Shown here in pieces: positions 8,691 through 16,046 of a DNA stretch of 64,000 nucleotides (within the stretch, counting starts at the first letter, position 1; the number at the start of each line of letters is the position of its first letter). Source of the stretch: Alphaproteobacteria bacterium (GTDB lineage: Bacteria > Pseudomonadota > Alphaproteobacteria > Rhodobacterales > Rhodobacteraceae); assembly GCA_030425145.1 (NCBI GenBank), contig JAUHVK010000021.1, positions 32,965 to 96,964 of the forward strand, in the 5' to 3' direction. The notes beneath the pieces were generated by a model that was not told the DNA's origin, ran no database searches, and saw only the letters and a program-made list of their open reading frames with translations. Made by a program: the position numbers and the translations under genes.

Positions 8691-9191
8691 ATGCGCATCG
8701 GTCTTTACCCCGGGACATTCGACCCGATCACCATGGGCCATATCGACATCATCCGTCGGGCTTCAGTGTTTCTCGATCGGCTTGTGATTGGTGTTGCGAT
8801 CAACCGGGACAAAGGGCCGTTGTTCAATCTCGACGAACGCGTGGCGATGATCGAAGCCGAATGCGTTTCCCTGTCCGAACAGACCGGGATCGAGATCGTT
8901 GTTCATCCGTTCGAAAACCTGCTGATCGACTGCGCCCGCGATGTGGATGCGACGATCATTGTACGTGGCCTGCGAGCGGTGGCGGATTTCGAATATGAAT
9001 TCCAAATGGTCGGGATGAACCGGGCTCTGGATGACAAGGTCGAAACCGTCTTCCTCATGGCCGAGGCACGGCACCAGGCGATTGCCTCCAAGCTGGTCAA
9101 GGAGATCGCCCGTCTGGGGGGTGACGTGTCGAAATTCGTCACAGCGCCGGTGCGCCAGTCCCTGTACGAGAAATTCGGTCGAGAAGAATGA
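8691..9191 (+). CDS. coaD: Phosphopantetheine adenylyltransferase
   Basis: Transfers AMP from ATP to 4'-phosphopantetheine giving dephospho-CoA, the penultimate step of CoA synthesis. It has 166 residues, the expected size. The nucleotidyltransferase start GLYPGTFDPITMGHIDIIRRA contains the (T/H)xGH motif, followed by the family segments IVRGLRAVADFEYEFQM and FL MAEARHQAIASKLVKEIARLGGDVSKF. Preceded by GGAGA before ATG 8691. Confidence 0.95.
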   Translation: MRIGLYPGTFDPITMGHIDIIRRASVFLDRLVIGVAINRDKGPLFNLDERVAMIEAECVSLSEQTGIEIVVHPFENLLIDCARDVDATIIVRGLRAVADFEYEFQMVGMNRALDDKVETVFLMAEARHQAIASKLVKEIARLGGDVSKFVTAPVRQSLYEKFGREE

Positions 9192-9192
9192 C

Positions 9193-9216
9193 AAAAGCCG
9201 CGCTGTAAGGCGCGGC
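9193..9216 (-). terminator. Intergenic hairpin between coaD and the DUF1127-type gene
   Basis: 7-bp GC stem GCCGCGC / GCGCGGC with a 6-nt loop. On the minus strand it is followed by TTTTGT, so it mainly suits termination of the small gene at 9246-9410; for coaD on the plus strand there is no U-run. Confidence 0.55.
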
Positions 9217-9245
9217 CGTGTCACTATTCAGCGTGATGCCGGGGT

Positions 9246-9410
9246 TCAGCGACCGTAAACGGCCTGAGCTGCGATTTTTTCCGCATCTTCCTGATAGATG
9301 TTCAGGTCCAGCGCCACATCAAGCGGCATTGCCCGGATTTCCCGAACGGTGCGGTTATACGCGGCCCGTTTTTGAAGACGGTCACGCAGGGAAGACATGA
9401 AATGGGCCAT
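9246..9410 (-). CDS. Small DUF1127-like protein
   Basis: 54 residues, MAHFMSSLRDRLQKRAAYNR..., with the basic amphipathic helix (RLQKRAAYNRTVREI) and a short acidic tail (DLNIYQEDAEKI) typical of the small DUF1127/YjiS group in alphaproteobacteria. Some members of that group bind RNA or tune phosphate and carbon metabolism. Start at ATG 9410, preceded by AAGGAAAGGA. The longer upstream reading frame has no ribosome site. Stand-alone gene between coaD and gap. Assignment rests on overall pattern. Confidence 0.7.
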   Translation of the reverse strand: MAHFMSSLRDRLQKRAAYNRTVREIRAMPLDVALDLNIYQEDAEKIAAQAVYGR

Positions 9411-9557
9411 GATACGTCCTTTCCTTGCTCTATGGTCCTGTGCTGGCAGTTTGTTTGCGCTACCAGCTACAGGAGTGAAAATAGGAATGCTGCAGCGCAG
9501 AACAATAGACAGTGGTGAAAGCCCGCCTTGCGTCCAGTGCAAGGGTCGCAAACGAAA

Positions 9558-9583
9558 AAGGCCGGGCGAATTCGCCCGGCCTT
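9558..9583 (-). terminator. Terminator of gap
   Basis: Perfect 26-bp palindrome AAGGCCGGGCGAA / TTCGCCCGGCCTT, 31 bp after the gap stop. On the minus strand it is followed by TTTTCGTTTG. Confidence 0.82.
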
Positions 9584-9613
9584 GTCACTTTACCAATTGG
9601 TAAAAAGCCAAAA

Positions 9614-10615
9614 TTAGATCAGCTTGCCCATTGCGACAGCCGTATCAGCCATGCGGTTCGAGAAACCCCATTCGTTGTCGTACCAGCTCAAGATACGCAC
9701 CATGTTGCCGTCCATCACCTTGGTCTGGTCAGTATGGAAGATCGACGAATGCGGGTCGTGGTTGAAATCCGACGACACCAGTTTCTTGTCAGTATAGCCA
9801 AGGATGCCTTTGAGCGGGCCGTCGGCGGCGGCGCGGACCGCGTCGTTGATTTCCTCGACCGAAGTGTCGCGCGAGGCGGTGAAGGTCAGGTCGACCACAG
9901 ATACGTTCGGCGTCGGAACGCGGATCGCCACACCGTCAAGTTTGCCATTGAGCTCCGGCAGCACCAGGCCCACTGCCTTTGCGGCACCAGTCGAGGTTGG
10001 GATCATGCTCAACGCCGCAGCACGCGCGCGATAGAGATCCTTGTGAAGCGTATCCAGTGTCGGCTGGTCGCCGGTATAGGAGTGGATCGTCGTCATAAAG
10101 CCACGCTCGATCCCGATGGAATTGTTCAGCACATGGGCAACCGGCGCGAGGCAGTTGGTCGTGCAGGAGGCGTTCGACACAACAATGTCGTCTGCTGTCA
10201 GGCTGTCATGGTTGACGCCGTAGACGATGGTCTTGTCAGCATCCTTGCCGGGGGCCGAGATCAGCACACGGCTGGACCCGTTGTCGAGATGCGCCTGGCA
10301 CGCTTCTTTGCTGTTAAAGATGCCCGTGCATTCCAGAACCACGTCCACATCAGACCAGGGCAGGTCGGCGGGGTTGCGGATCGCGGTTACTTTGATGGGG
10401 CCACGGCCCACGTCGATGAAATCTTCACCGGTTTGCACTTCGACCGGAAAACGACCGTGCACGCTGTCAAATTGCAGCAAATGCGCGTTGGTTTCGACCG
10501 GGCCCAGATCATTGATCGCGATGACCTCGATATCGGTACGACCGGACTCGATGATCGCGCGCAGGATGTTGCGGCCGATGCGGCCAAATCCGTTGATGGC
10601 GACTTTGGTGCTCAT
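9614..10615 (-). CDS. gap: Glyceraldehyde-3-phosphate dehydrogenase, type I (probably NAD-dependent)
   Basis: Central glycolytic enzyme, 333 residues. It begins [19 protein letters not shown] (Rossmann loop), has the active-site Cys151 in SNASCTTNC, and the [10 protein letters not shown] and [11 protein letters not shown] motifs. The NAD-specificity position reads INDL (Asp36-Leu37), the form associated with NAD. A second, different gap lies at 13332. The upstream near-palindrome at 10660-10671 resembles CceR/PckR operators, suggesting carbon-source control. A strong terminator follows. Confidence 0.95.
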   Translation of the reverse strand: MSTKVAINGFGRIGRNILRAIIESGRTDIEVIAINDLGPVETNAHLLQFDSVHGRFPVEVQTGEDFIDVGRGPIKVTAIRNPADLPWSDVDVVLECTGIFNSKEACQAHLDNGSSRVLISAPGKDADKTIVYGVNHDSLTADDIVVSNASCTTNCLAPVAHVLNNSIGIERGFMTTIHSYTGDQPTLDTLHKDLYRARAAALSMIPTSTGAAKAVGLVLPELNGKLDGVAIRVPTPNVSVVDLTFTASRDTSVEEINDAVRAAADGPLKGILGYTDKKLVSSDFNHDPHSSIFHTDQTKVMDGNMVRILSWYDNEWGFSNRMADTAVAMGKLI

Positions 10616-10659
10616 TGGGATGCCCTCACTGGTTCGGAAAGAAGGTTCTGCCGGGTTCC

Positions 10660-10671
10660 GTTACCGCTAAC
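10660..10671. promoter_or_regulatory. CceR/PckR-like operator upstream of gap
   Basis: GTTACCGCTAAC differs at one position from the palindrome GTTAGCGCTAAC reported for the LacI-family regulators CceR (Rhodobacter) and PckR (rhizobia) that control central carbon genes. It lies 45 bp upstream of the gap ATG. Confidence 0.6.
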
Positions 10672-10773
10672 AAACAGAAGAGCGCGAAGCTGTCAAGCGA
10701 TGCTCCAAGCCGAGCGCTTCACAAAACCCGGATCGGGAAGGGCGAAACCGCCTGCAACCAGAGGTTTCTCTTT

Positions 10774-10820
10774 TTGACAGAAGCTGCGCCGAAAGCGTAT
10801 CCTGGTGTCATTGAATGACA
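10774..10820 (+). promoter_or_regulatory. Sigma70-like promoter with palindromic operator for the RIP-like gene
   Basis: A consensus -35 TTGACA (10774-10779) is followed after 18 bp by TATCCT (10798-10803). Immediately downstream, at the expected transcription start, is the perfect 15-bp palindrome TGTCATTGAATGACA (10806-10820). A repressor bound there would block initiation. The leader to the ATG at 10902 would be about 90 nt. Confidence 0.6.
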
Positions 10821-10901
10821 GACTTTCTTGCGGCGGATTGGTTCCCAGATTTTTGATATACCGGCTGCCAAATTGCGCCGCGCAATATTCTTGGATCGGC
10901 C

Positions 10902-11540
10902 ATGGCTCAGAGTTTTGATATTCTCGGTGGGCAATATCTCGACATGATCGAGACATTGCGCAAAACCTTCACCCGTCGCACACCGCCGCTGCTAGAGGTC
11001 ACGTTGAGCGGAACAGTGAAAGACAAAACCAGATCGGTGACGATCGGGATTGAAACCTCTTCGCCCTATTACGTGAAGGTCATCAACGGCCATAGGCTGT
11101 CGGCGGTTGAGGAAAGCTATGCAAACAAGCCGATGCCGCATCCGTTCAACCTGACCCATATCCACGGGGCACTGGGAATCAGCGGACCACAGCGCAACGA
11201 AGCCGACAAGAAAGCGTTTGTGGCGCTGATCTTCATCACCTCAGAGGCAGCGCGGTTCGAACCCTTTGCCCGGCACATCAACACATTGATCAAGGATGGG
11301 GACGGGGCAAGCGTTCTCGATTACGAAAGCGCCCGTTACTACATGAACAATTGGAAAAGCCTGTACGATCTGACCTATGGCGAAGGCGCGCGTTATTTCA
11401 AACCGTTAACCGAAGCCAACATGCACAACTGGAATTACTACCACCAGATCGTGGTGCGGAAGGGCGATGGCAATATGAAGCTGCCATTCTCTGCCACGCA
11501 GGCAAGCCTGAGGCCGAAGGCGTTGAGAGATTTGATCTAG
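10902..11540 (+). CDS. Ribosome-inactivating-protein-like rRNA N-glycosidase (putative)
   Basis: 212 residues, no signal peptide or membrane segment. Order of features matches the RIP fold of Shiga toxin A and ricin A: an N-terminal helix (YLDMIETLRKTF, about 12-23), a strand pair SVTIGIETSSPYYVKVING (45-63) whose Tyr57 aligns with ricin Tyr80, the active-site helix FITSEAARFEPF (111-122) with Glu115 and Arg118 in the positions of ricin Glu177 and Arg180, and YYMNNWKSL with Trp151, 36 residues after the Glu (34 in ricin). The stretch between Tyr57 and Glu115 is shorter than in ricin and no clear second tyrosine is seen. The predicted reaction is depurination of the sarcin-ricin loop adenine. 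The ribosome site is weak; the promoter and palindrome upstream are strong. No immunity gene is recognised. Confidence 0.6.
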   Translation: MAQSFDILGGQYLDMIETLRKTFTRRTPPLLEVTLSGTVKDKTRSVTIGIETSSPYYVKVINGHRLSAVEESYANKPMPHPFNLTHIHGALGISGPQRNEADKKAFVALIFITSEAARFEPFARHINTLIKDGDGASVLDYESARYYMNNWKSLYDLTYGEGARYFKPLTEANMHNWNYYHQIVVRKGDGNMKLPFSATQASLRPKALRDLI

Positions 11541-11554
11541 CTGCTCAGTCGCCT

Positions 11555-11698
11555 TCAGCGCCAGAAAGCGATCCAGTCAAGCAATTCAATTAGTTTCGAC
11601 GCCAGAAACAGGAAACCGTCACTCCCGGTGAGAAAGGCATCAATCGCCAGACCACCAAGAACCAACAGTCCCAAACCGATGGCGAGTGTATTCGTCAT
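11555..11698 (-). CDS. Small single-span membrane protein, 47 aa
   Basis: MTNTLAIGLGLLVLGGLAID then a short polar turn and a second hydrophobic segment ending LLDWIAFWR. One confident transmembrane helix (about 4-22) and an amphipathic C-terminal helix. Similar tiny proteins near gap genes occur in Rhodobacterales as far as I recall, sometimes mislabelled as GAPDH; this one lies between the two gap genes. It ends convergently 14 bp from the RIP-like gene. The function is unknown. Confidence 0.62.
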   Translation of the reverse strand: MTNTLAIGLGLLVLGGLAIDAFLTGSDGFLFLASKLIELLDWIAFWR

Positions 11699-11752
11699 GT
11701 CGCGCGTGCCCCTCTACTCGCGCGGATAAGATGCCAGACACGCGCGCGGTTG

Positions 11753-12274
11753 TCACGTGGGCAGCGCAGCAGCGTCTGCCTGCGGCAGAGCCATGAGGTC
11801 TTCGATGAAAAGGCTGACAAAGGGACCACGTCCGGTAACCCCCGCTTTGCGATAAATGCCGTTCAGATGCGCCTTGACCGTGCCTTCGGCGGTGCCGCGC
11901 AGTTCGGCGATTTCGGCAATGCCAAACCCCTTGAGCGTGAAATGGGCGACATCCCGCTCCGATGGTGTCAGCGCCCAGGTCTCAAACCGCGCCTCGACGA
12001 TGTCATGAAACGCACCAGCCGCCAGCCCCAGTTGCTCTTCCAGATGTGCTTTGCGGCGGAGCAGGGCAAAGAGATAGCGGATCTCGAACACTACTCCGGC
12101 GATCAGTGCCAGAACAGCCAGCAACTCAATGACGAAATGACTTGAGAGAAAAGCCGTCAGCCCCAGATCAAATCCATCCACACCCACGTCCCACAGGAAG
12201 AACGCCGCGCAAAGGGTCTGCGCGACGATCAGGACCAGAAGCGACACGGGTCGTGTAGAGGAGTTCAGCGTCAC
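11753..12274 (-). CDS. Membrane-anchored LuxR-type transcriptional regulator
   Basis: 173 residues. Two N-terminal transmembrane helices (about 10-31 and 43-70), a short charged linker, then a LuxR/GerE helix-turn-helix: LTPSERDVAHFTLKGFGIAEIAELRGTAEGTVKAHLNGIYRKAGV written in parts (about 103-150). A membrane-bound DNA-binding protein could sense envelope or redox state. The ATG (12274) overlaps the TGA of the cytochrome b561 gene as ATGA, so it is translationally coupled to a membrane haem protein, suggesting redox input. Confidence 0.82.
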   Translation of the reverse strand: MTLNSSTRPVSLLVLIVAQTLCAAFFLWDVGVDGFDLGLTAFLSSHFVIELLAVLALIAGVVFEIRYLFALLRRKAHLEEQLGLAAGAFHDIVEARFETWALTPSERDVAHFTLKGFGIAEIAELRGTAEGTVKAHLNGIYRKAGVTGRGPFVSLFIEDLMALPQADAAALPT

Positions 12275-12810
12275 AGCTCTGTCCTGGCTCCGTCTGGCAC
12301 GCGTTTGATGCCGGTGATCATGGCGCGGGGCAGGTTGACGCCTGTCCGGCGGCTTTCCCAGATCACCGCAGCCACGTGCAGCACGATGGAAATCTCGGCC
12401 CAGGTTACCAAGGCCTCATGCGCCTCTTCAACCCAGTCCACACCCCAGAATGCGTTTGTGGTCATCATGTAGCCGGTCGCCCCGATCAACAGCACCGTGC
12501 CCAGCAGGTTGAAGATCATCAGCGCGCCAAGCGGTGTATGACCAAGATGCAGCCGGGTGCGGCCCGTGGCGATGTCGGACACCTGCGCGGTGACTTTGGT
12601 CATGCTTGGCCAGAACGAGCTAAACCGTGCATAGCGCGGCCCGATCGCCCCCCAGACCAGCCGCACGGCGATGAGGGCAACGACCGCATAGCCCAGCCAT
12701 TCGTGCAGTTTGCTTTCGTCATCGGTGAACAACGCATTGGCGGCAAACCCCGCCACCAACGCCCAGTGAAAGATCCGAACAAACGGATCCCAGACTTTGT
12801 AGGATGTCAT
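12271..12810 (-). CDS. Cytochrome b561-type membrane haem protein
   Basis: 179 residues with four hydrophobic segments and the family start KVWDPFVRIFHWALV, plus LHEWLGY, LGHTPLGALMI and VLHVAAVIWES, whose histidines are probable haem b ligands. Likely accepts or donates electrons in the inner membrane. Shares an operon with the downstream LuxR gene (4-bp overlap) and an upstream PepSY gene (51-bp gap, same strand). The trio resembles soluble-cytochrome/PepSY electron-transfer modules. Confidence 0.85.
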   Translation of the reverse strand: MTSYKVWDPFVRIFHWALVAGFAANALFTDDESKLHEWLGYAVVALIAVRLVWGAIGPRYARFSSFWPSMTKVTAQVSDIATGRTRLHLGHTPLGALMIFNLLGTVLLIGATGYMMTTNAFWGVDWVEEAHEALVTWAEISIVLHVAAVIWESRRTGVNLPRAMITGIKRVPDGARTEL

Positions 12811-12861
12811 GGCACGCTCCGAAGATGGCGGTCCGCGCAGGTCTGCGCGGACCTGATGGGA

Positions 12862-13113
12862 TCAATCGTCGATCTTGGTGCGGACGATGTTCAGCGCGGC
12901 GTCGAGATAGATTTCGAGCCGCTGACCATCTTTCAGGACATAGGCTTCGATCATCCCGTCTTCTACGTCGATCTTGCGAACCTCATAGCCTTCGGCGGTG
13001 AGCTTTTCGGTGATTTCGGCTTTGCGTTCCGGGGTGAGAAGAGAGTCGTCACTGGACGCGAACGCAGACACGGGCAGGGCGAGGGCAAGAGCTAGGGCGA
13101 GAATGCGGGTCAT
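12862..13113 (-). CDS. Periplasmic PepSY-domain protein
   Basis: 83 residues with a clear Sec signal peptide (MTRILALALALALPVSAFAS, cleavage after about residue 19) and a single PepSY-like domain: LTAEGYEVRKIDVEDGMIEAYVLKDG. Small PepSY proteins often accompany b-type cytochromes. First gene of the group with cytochrome b561 and the membrane LuxR regulator. ATG 13113 chosen because the signal peptide starts there and GGAGACA precedes it; the longer frame upstream has no meaning. Confidence 0.8.
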   Translation of the reverse strand: MTRILALALALALPVSAFASSDDSLLTPERKAEITEKLTAEGYEVRKIDVEDGMIEAYVLKDGQRLEIYLDAALNIVRTKIDD

Positions 13114-13276
13114 GGGTTGTCTCCTGTGTGGATCATGCAGGCTGCGACATGCAGCGCCGATGAGTTGGAGATGACACTGATTGGAGCGCCTCAAAATTGG
13201 TCTAGAGGCAAGAACATGGCCAGTGCAACTCTGGTTTAGAGCCAGAATCCGCGCATTTCGGTTTCTGCACAAAAGA

Positions 13277-13304
13277 AAAACCCCGCCGGGTCTGGCGGGG
13301 TTTT
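13277..13304 (-). terminator. Terminator of the second gap gene
   Basis: Hairpin AAAACCCCGCC / GGCGGGGTTTT with a short loop, 27 bp past the stop of the gap paralogue. On the minus strand it ends in TTTTTCTTTT; the symmetric stem could also stop plus-strand transcripts. Confidence 0.85.
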
Positions 13305-13331
13305 GAGAATTCTGTGCGTGTGACGCGAGTA

Positions 13332-14336
13332 TCAGTTCAGCAGGCGACCCATTGCACCTGCAACATCGGCCATACGCGCCGAGAAACCCCATTCGTTGTC
13401 GTACCATGCCAGCACCCGGACCATGCGCTTACCGACAACCTTGGTCTGGTCTGGCGCGAAGATCGACGATTGCGTGGTGTGGTTGAAGTCGATGGAGACC
13501 TTGGGCTCCGGGTCATAGGCCAGGACCGTGCCCATATGGGTGGCGGCGGCCTCGCGGATAACCTCGTTCACGTCGGCGACAGTGACGTCCTTGCCTGCGT
13601 AGAAGGTCAGATCGACTGCGGACACGTTCGGCGTCGGCACGCGTACGGCCGAGCCGTCGAGCTTGCCCTTGAGGTTCGGCAGCACTTCACCCAGCGCTTT
13701 TGCGGCCCCGGTGGATGTCGGGATCATCGCCATCGCGGCGGCGCGGGCGCGGTAGAGGTCGGCGTGGCGGCGGTCCAGCGTCGGTTGGTCACCGGTGTAG
13801 GAATGGATCGTGGTCATGATGCCACTCTCGATGCCGATTGCCTCGTCCAGCACCTTGGCCAGCGGCGCAAGGCAGTTGGTGGTGCAGGAGCCGTTCGAGA
13901 TCATCGTGTCGCCCTCGACCAGCGACCGGTGGTTCACACCGTACACGATTGTTTTCTGCACATTCTTGGCCGGAGCGGAGATCAGAACCGATTTCGCGCC
14001 GCGTTCCATGTGGACGCTGGCCTTGTTGCCATCGTTGAATTTGCCGGTGCATTCCAGAACCACGTCACAGCCGGACCAGTCGAGTTCCTGCGGATCATAG
14101 GTCGAGGACACTTCCATCGGGCCGCGGCCCAGATCCATCGTGTTGCCCTTGATCTTCACGTCTCCGGCAAAGCGGCCATGGACGCTGTCATAGCGCAGAA
14201 GGTGCGCGTTGGTCTCAATCGGACCTGTCGCATTGATCTTTACGACTTGAACGTCATTACGCGAGCTTTCCGCGATATGAGCGAGCGTGCAGCGGCCGAT
14301 GCGACCAAACCCGTTGATTCCAAGTGTGACGGTCAT
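13332..14336 (-). CDS. Glyceraldehyde-3-phosphate dehydrogenase, second copy (possibly NADP-using)
   Basis: 334 residues, all GAPDH hallmarks ([10 protein letters not shown], Cys151 in [30 protein letters not shown]). The coenzyme loop reads INATG (Ala36-Thr37) instead of the INDL of the neighbouring gap, and the segment after PTLD has Arg189-Arg190. Loss of the Asp that excludes the 2'-phosphate points to NADP use, as in gluconeogenic or photosynthetic GAPDHs; this is inference. ATG 14336 gives the canonical start. Three CceR-like sites lie upstream. Confidence 0.93.
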   Translation of the reverse strand: MTVTLGINGFGRIGRCTLAHIAESSRNDVQVVKINATGPIETNAHLLRYDSVHGRFAGDVKIKGNTMDLGRGPMEVSSTYDPQELDWSGCDVVLECTGKFNDGNKASVHMERGAKSVLISAPAKNVQKTIVYGVNHRSLVEGDTMISNGSCTTNCLAPLAKVLDEAIGIESGIMTTIHSYTGDQPTLDRRHADLYRARAAAMAMIPTSTGAAKALGEVLPNLKGKLDGSAVRVPTPNVSAVDLTFYAGKDVTVADVNEVIREAAATHMGTVLAYDPEPKVSIDFNHTTQSSIFAPDQTKVVGKRMVRVLAWYDNEWGFSARMADVAGAMGRLLN

Positions 14337-14422
14337 GGGCAAGTCTCCTGCGCTTTGGGTTGACGGTCGTATACGCAGGTATGCTGCAGTCGCAAAGTAA
14401 AAAAGCGTCGTTTTCACAGTAC

Positions 14423-14487
14423 GTTAGCGCAAAACCTGTGTCCGAAGCACATGATGGCGCTAACGCAACTGGACGGTTTGCGGTAAC
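14423..14487. promoter_or_regulatory. Cluster of three CceR/PckR-like operators upstream of the second gap
   Basis: Three 12-mers each match GTTAGCGCTAAC at 10 of 12 positions: GTTAGCGCAAAA (14423-14434), GATGGCGCTAAC (14453-14464) and GTTTGCGGTAAC (14476-14487). They sit 87-151 bp upstream of the ATG in a 331-bp intergenic stretch that otherwise shows no gene. The region also holds the promoter of the plus-strand DUF808 gene. Confidence 0.55.
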
Positions 14488-14667
14488 ACCGGAGCGATGT
14501 TGCGGAATCAGAAATAATTGCGCGCTTGGCAGATTCGTACTGTTGGGAACCCAATTGCCGGATTTGCGGGTTTGTTCAAAAGGGCAGGCCGCGCCCGCAC
14601 ACCGAAGCTGGCGGCGCATAGCTACGGACGCTATGTCTGGGGCAAGATAGAATAACGGAGCATAGGT

Positions 14668-15624
14668 ATGAGTGGATTGTTGGCGCTTCTTGACGACGTG
14701 GCAGGCATTGCAAAGGTGGCTGCTGCCTCTGTCGACGACATCGGTGCCGCTGCGGCCAAGGCAGGGTCCAAGACAGCCGGTGTTCTGATCGACGATGCTG
14801 CGGTCACGCCGAAATACCTGCACGGGTTCGAGCCAGCCCGCGAATTGCCGATCATCTGGCGCATTGCGCGCGGATCGCTGATCAACAAGCTTGTGTTCCT
14901 GCTACCTGCTGCGCTGCTGCTCTCAACATTTGCGCCATGGATGATCCCGCCCTTGCTGATCCTCGGCGGCAGTTACCTGTGCTTCGAAGGCGCGGAAAAG
15001 ATCGCGCATGTGCTGCTGCCGCATGACGACCACTCCGGTGGTCCGGATGGCAGTCACGACATCGAAGACCCGCTGCATCTCGAGGAAGAAAAGGTCAAAG
15101 GCGCGATCAAGACGGATTTCATTCTGTCGGCCGAAATCATGACCATTGCCTTGTCTGTGATCGAGGAAGGTAACATCTGGATGCAAGGCGCGACCTTGGC
15201 GCTGGTCGGCATCATGGTGACCCTCGGTGTCTATGGCGCTGTGGCCGTGATCGTTAAGATGGACGATGTGGGTCTCTGGCTCAGCCAGGTCGGTCGTTTG
15301 GGCGTGACCCGAGCACTTGGCCGGGGCATCGTCAAGTTCATGCCGTGGCTGCTCAAGACGCTGACGGTGGTCGGCACCGCAGCCATGCTCTGGGTCGGTG
15401 GGTCGATCATCGTGCACTCGGTGGCGCAGATGGGTTGGCATATGCCCGAGGAGACGATCCACCACATCGCCGTTGACTTTGGGGCCGGGCAGCCGTTCCT
15501 GGAATGGGCGATCACGGCGGGGATCGATTTTGTGCTGGGCTTCATTTGGGGGCTGATCCTGATCCCGATCGGGGTCAAGATCGTCGGGCCGATCTGGACG
15601 GCGGTGATGCCGAAAGGCGCTTGA
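14668..15624 (+). CDS. DUF808 inner-membrane protein (YedI-like)
   Basis: 318 residues with the DUF808 start MSGLLALLDDVAGIAKVAAA, the conserved DDAAVTPKYLHGF and AEKIAHVLLP segments, and about six transmembrane helices in the central and C-terminal parts. The family is widespread in proteobacteria with no established function. An AACGGAG ribosome site precedes the ATG. Single-gene unit; the next gene starts 45 bp later with a CtrA box between them. Confidence 0.85.
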   Translation: MSGLLALLDDVAGIAKVAAASVDDIGAAAAKAGSKTAGVLIDDAAVTPKYLHGFEPARELPIIWRIARGSLINKLVFLLPAALLLSTFAPWMIPPLLILGGSYLCFEGAEKIAHVLLPHDDHSGGPDGSHDIEDPLHLEEEKVKGAIKTDFILSAEIMTIALSVIEEGNIWMQGATLALVGIMVTLGVYGAVAVIVKMDDVGLWLSQVGRLGVTRALGRGIVKFMPWLLKTLTVVGTAAMLWVGGSIIVHSVAQMGWHMPEETIHHIAVDFGAGQPFLEWAITAGIDFVLGFIWGLILIPIGVKIVGPIWTAVMPKGA

Positions 15625-15630
15625 GGCGGG

Positions 15631-15646
15631 TTAAGCCTGCCTTAAC
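15631..15646 (+). promoter_or_regulatory. Perfect CtrA binding box
   Basis: TTAA-GCCTGCC-TTAAC exactly fits the CtrA consensus TTAAN7TTAAC and ends 23 bp before the ATG at 15670. It is also part of the inverted repeat GGTTAAG...CTTAACC. The CtrA phosphorelay component ChpT is encoded at 42336-42965. Confidence 0.65.
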
Positions 15647-15669
15647 CAAGAGCGCGTAATTCTCGGGGC

Positions 15670-15960
15670 ATGACGATTCCAGGTTACCTTGATCCCGACA
15701 CCTGGCTGCGCAACGTGTTTTCTGCCAAGGCGGTGGGGCGGGGCGGTGTGATCCACCGGTCCGCCCGCGATGTGGAGCGGGTTGTGGGCCGCGATGCCTT
15801 CCTGCGCGAGGTGCAGCGGCGCGGGTTCACTCTGGTTGAAAATGGCGAACAACTGGTGGTGTTCTGTAACCGCGATCCCGTGCGGTTGGTCGTGCAGCGC
15901 GATCCGCCGAGTCTTTCGCAGAGGGCATGTCCGTCGGGCAGAGGCGCGCGTTTTCGGTAA
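15670..15960 (+). CDS. Conserved small basic protein of unknown function, 96 aa
   Basis: MTIPGYLDPDTWLRNVFSAK followed by GGVIHRSARDVERVVGRDAFLREVQRRGFTLVENGEQLVVFCNRDPVRLVV. The helix plus beta-hairpin pattern (FLREVQRRGF..VENG.Q.V.FCNR.P) looks like a small nucleic-acid-binding or regulatory domain, but I do not recognise a named family; related Roseobacter proteins are, to my memory, sometimes mislabelled as phosphoribosylanthranilate isomerase. The CtrA box directly upstream suggests cell-cycle control. Confidence 0.6.
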   Translation: MTIPGYLDPDTWLRNVFSAKAVGRGGVIHRSARDVERVVGRDAFLREVQRRGFTLVENGEQLVVFCNRDPVRLVVQRDPPSLSQRACPSGRGARFR

Positions 15961-16046
15961 ATCCATGCGCGTATAACAACAGGTCAACGTAGCGACTGCA
16001 GAATCCAAGATGCGCGGCGATCAAATTAAACGTCTCAAGCCGTGTT

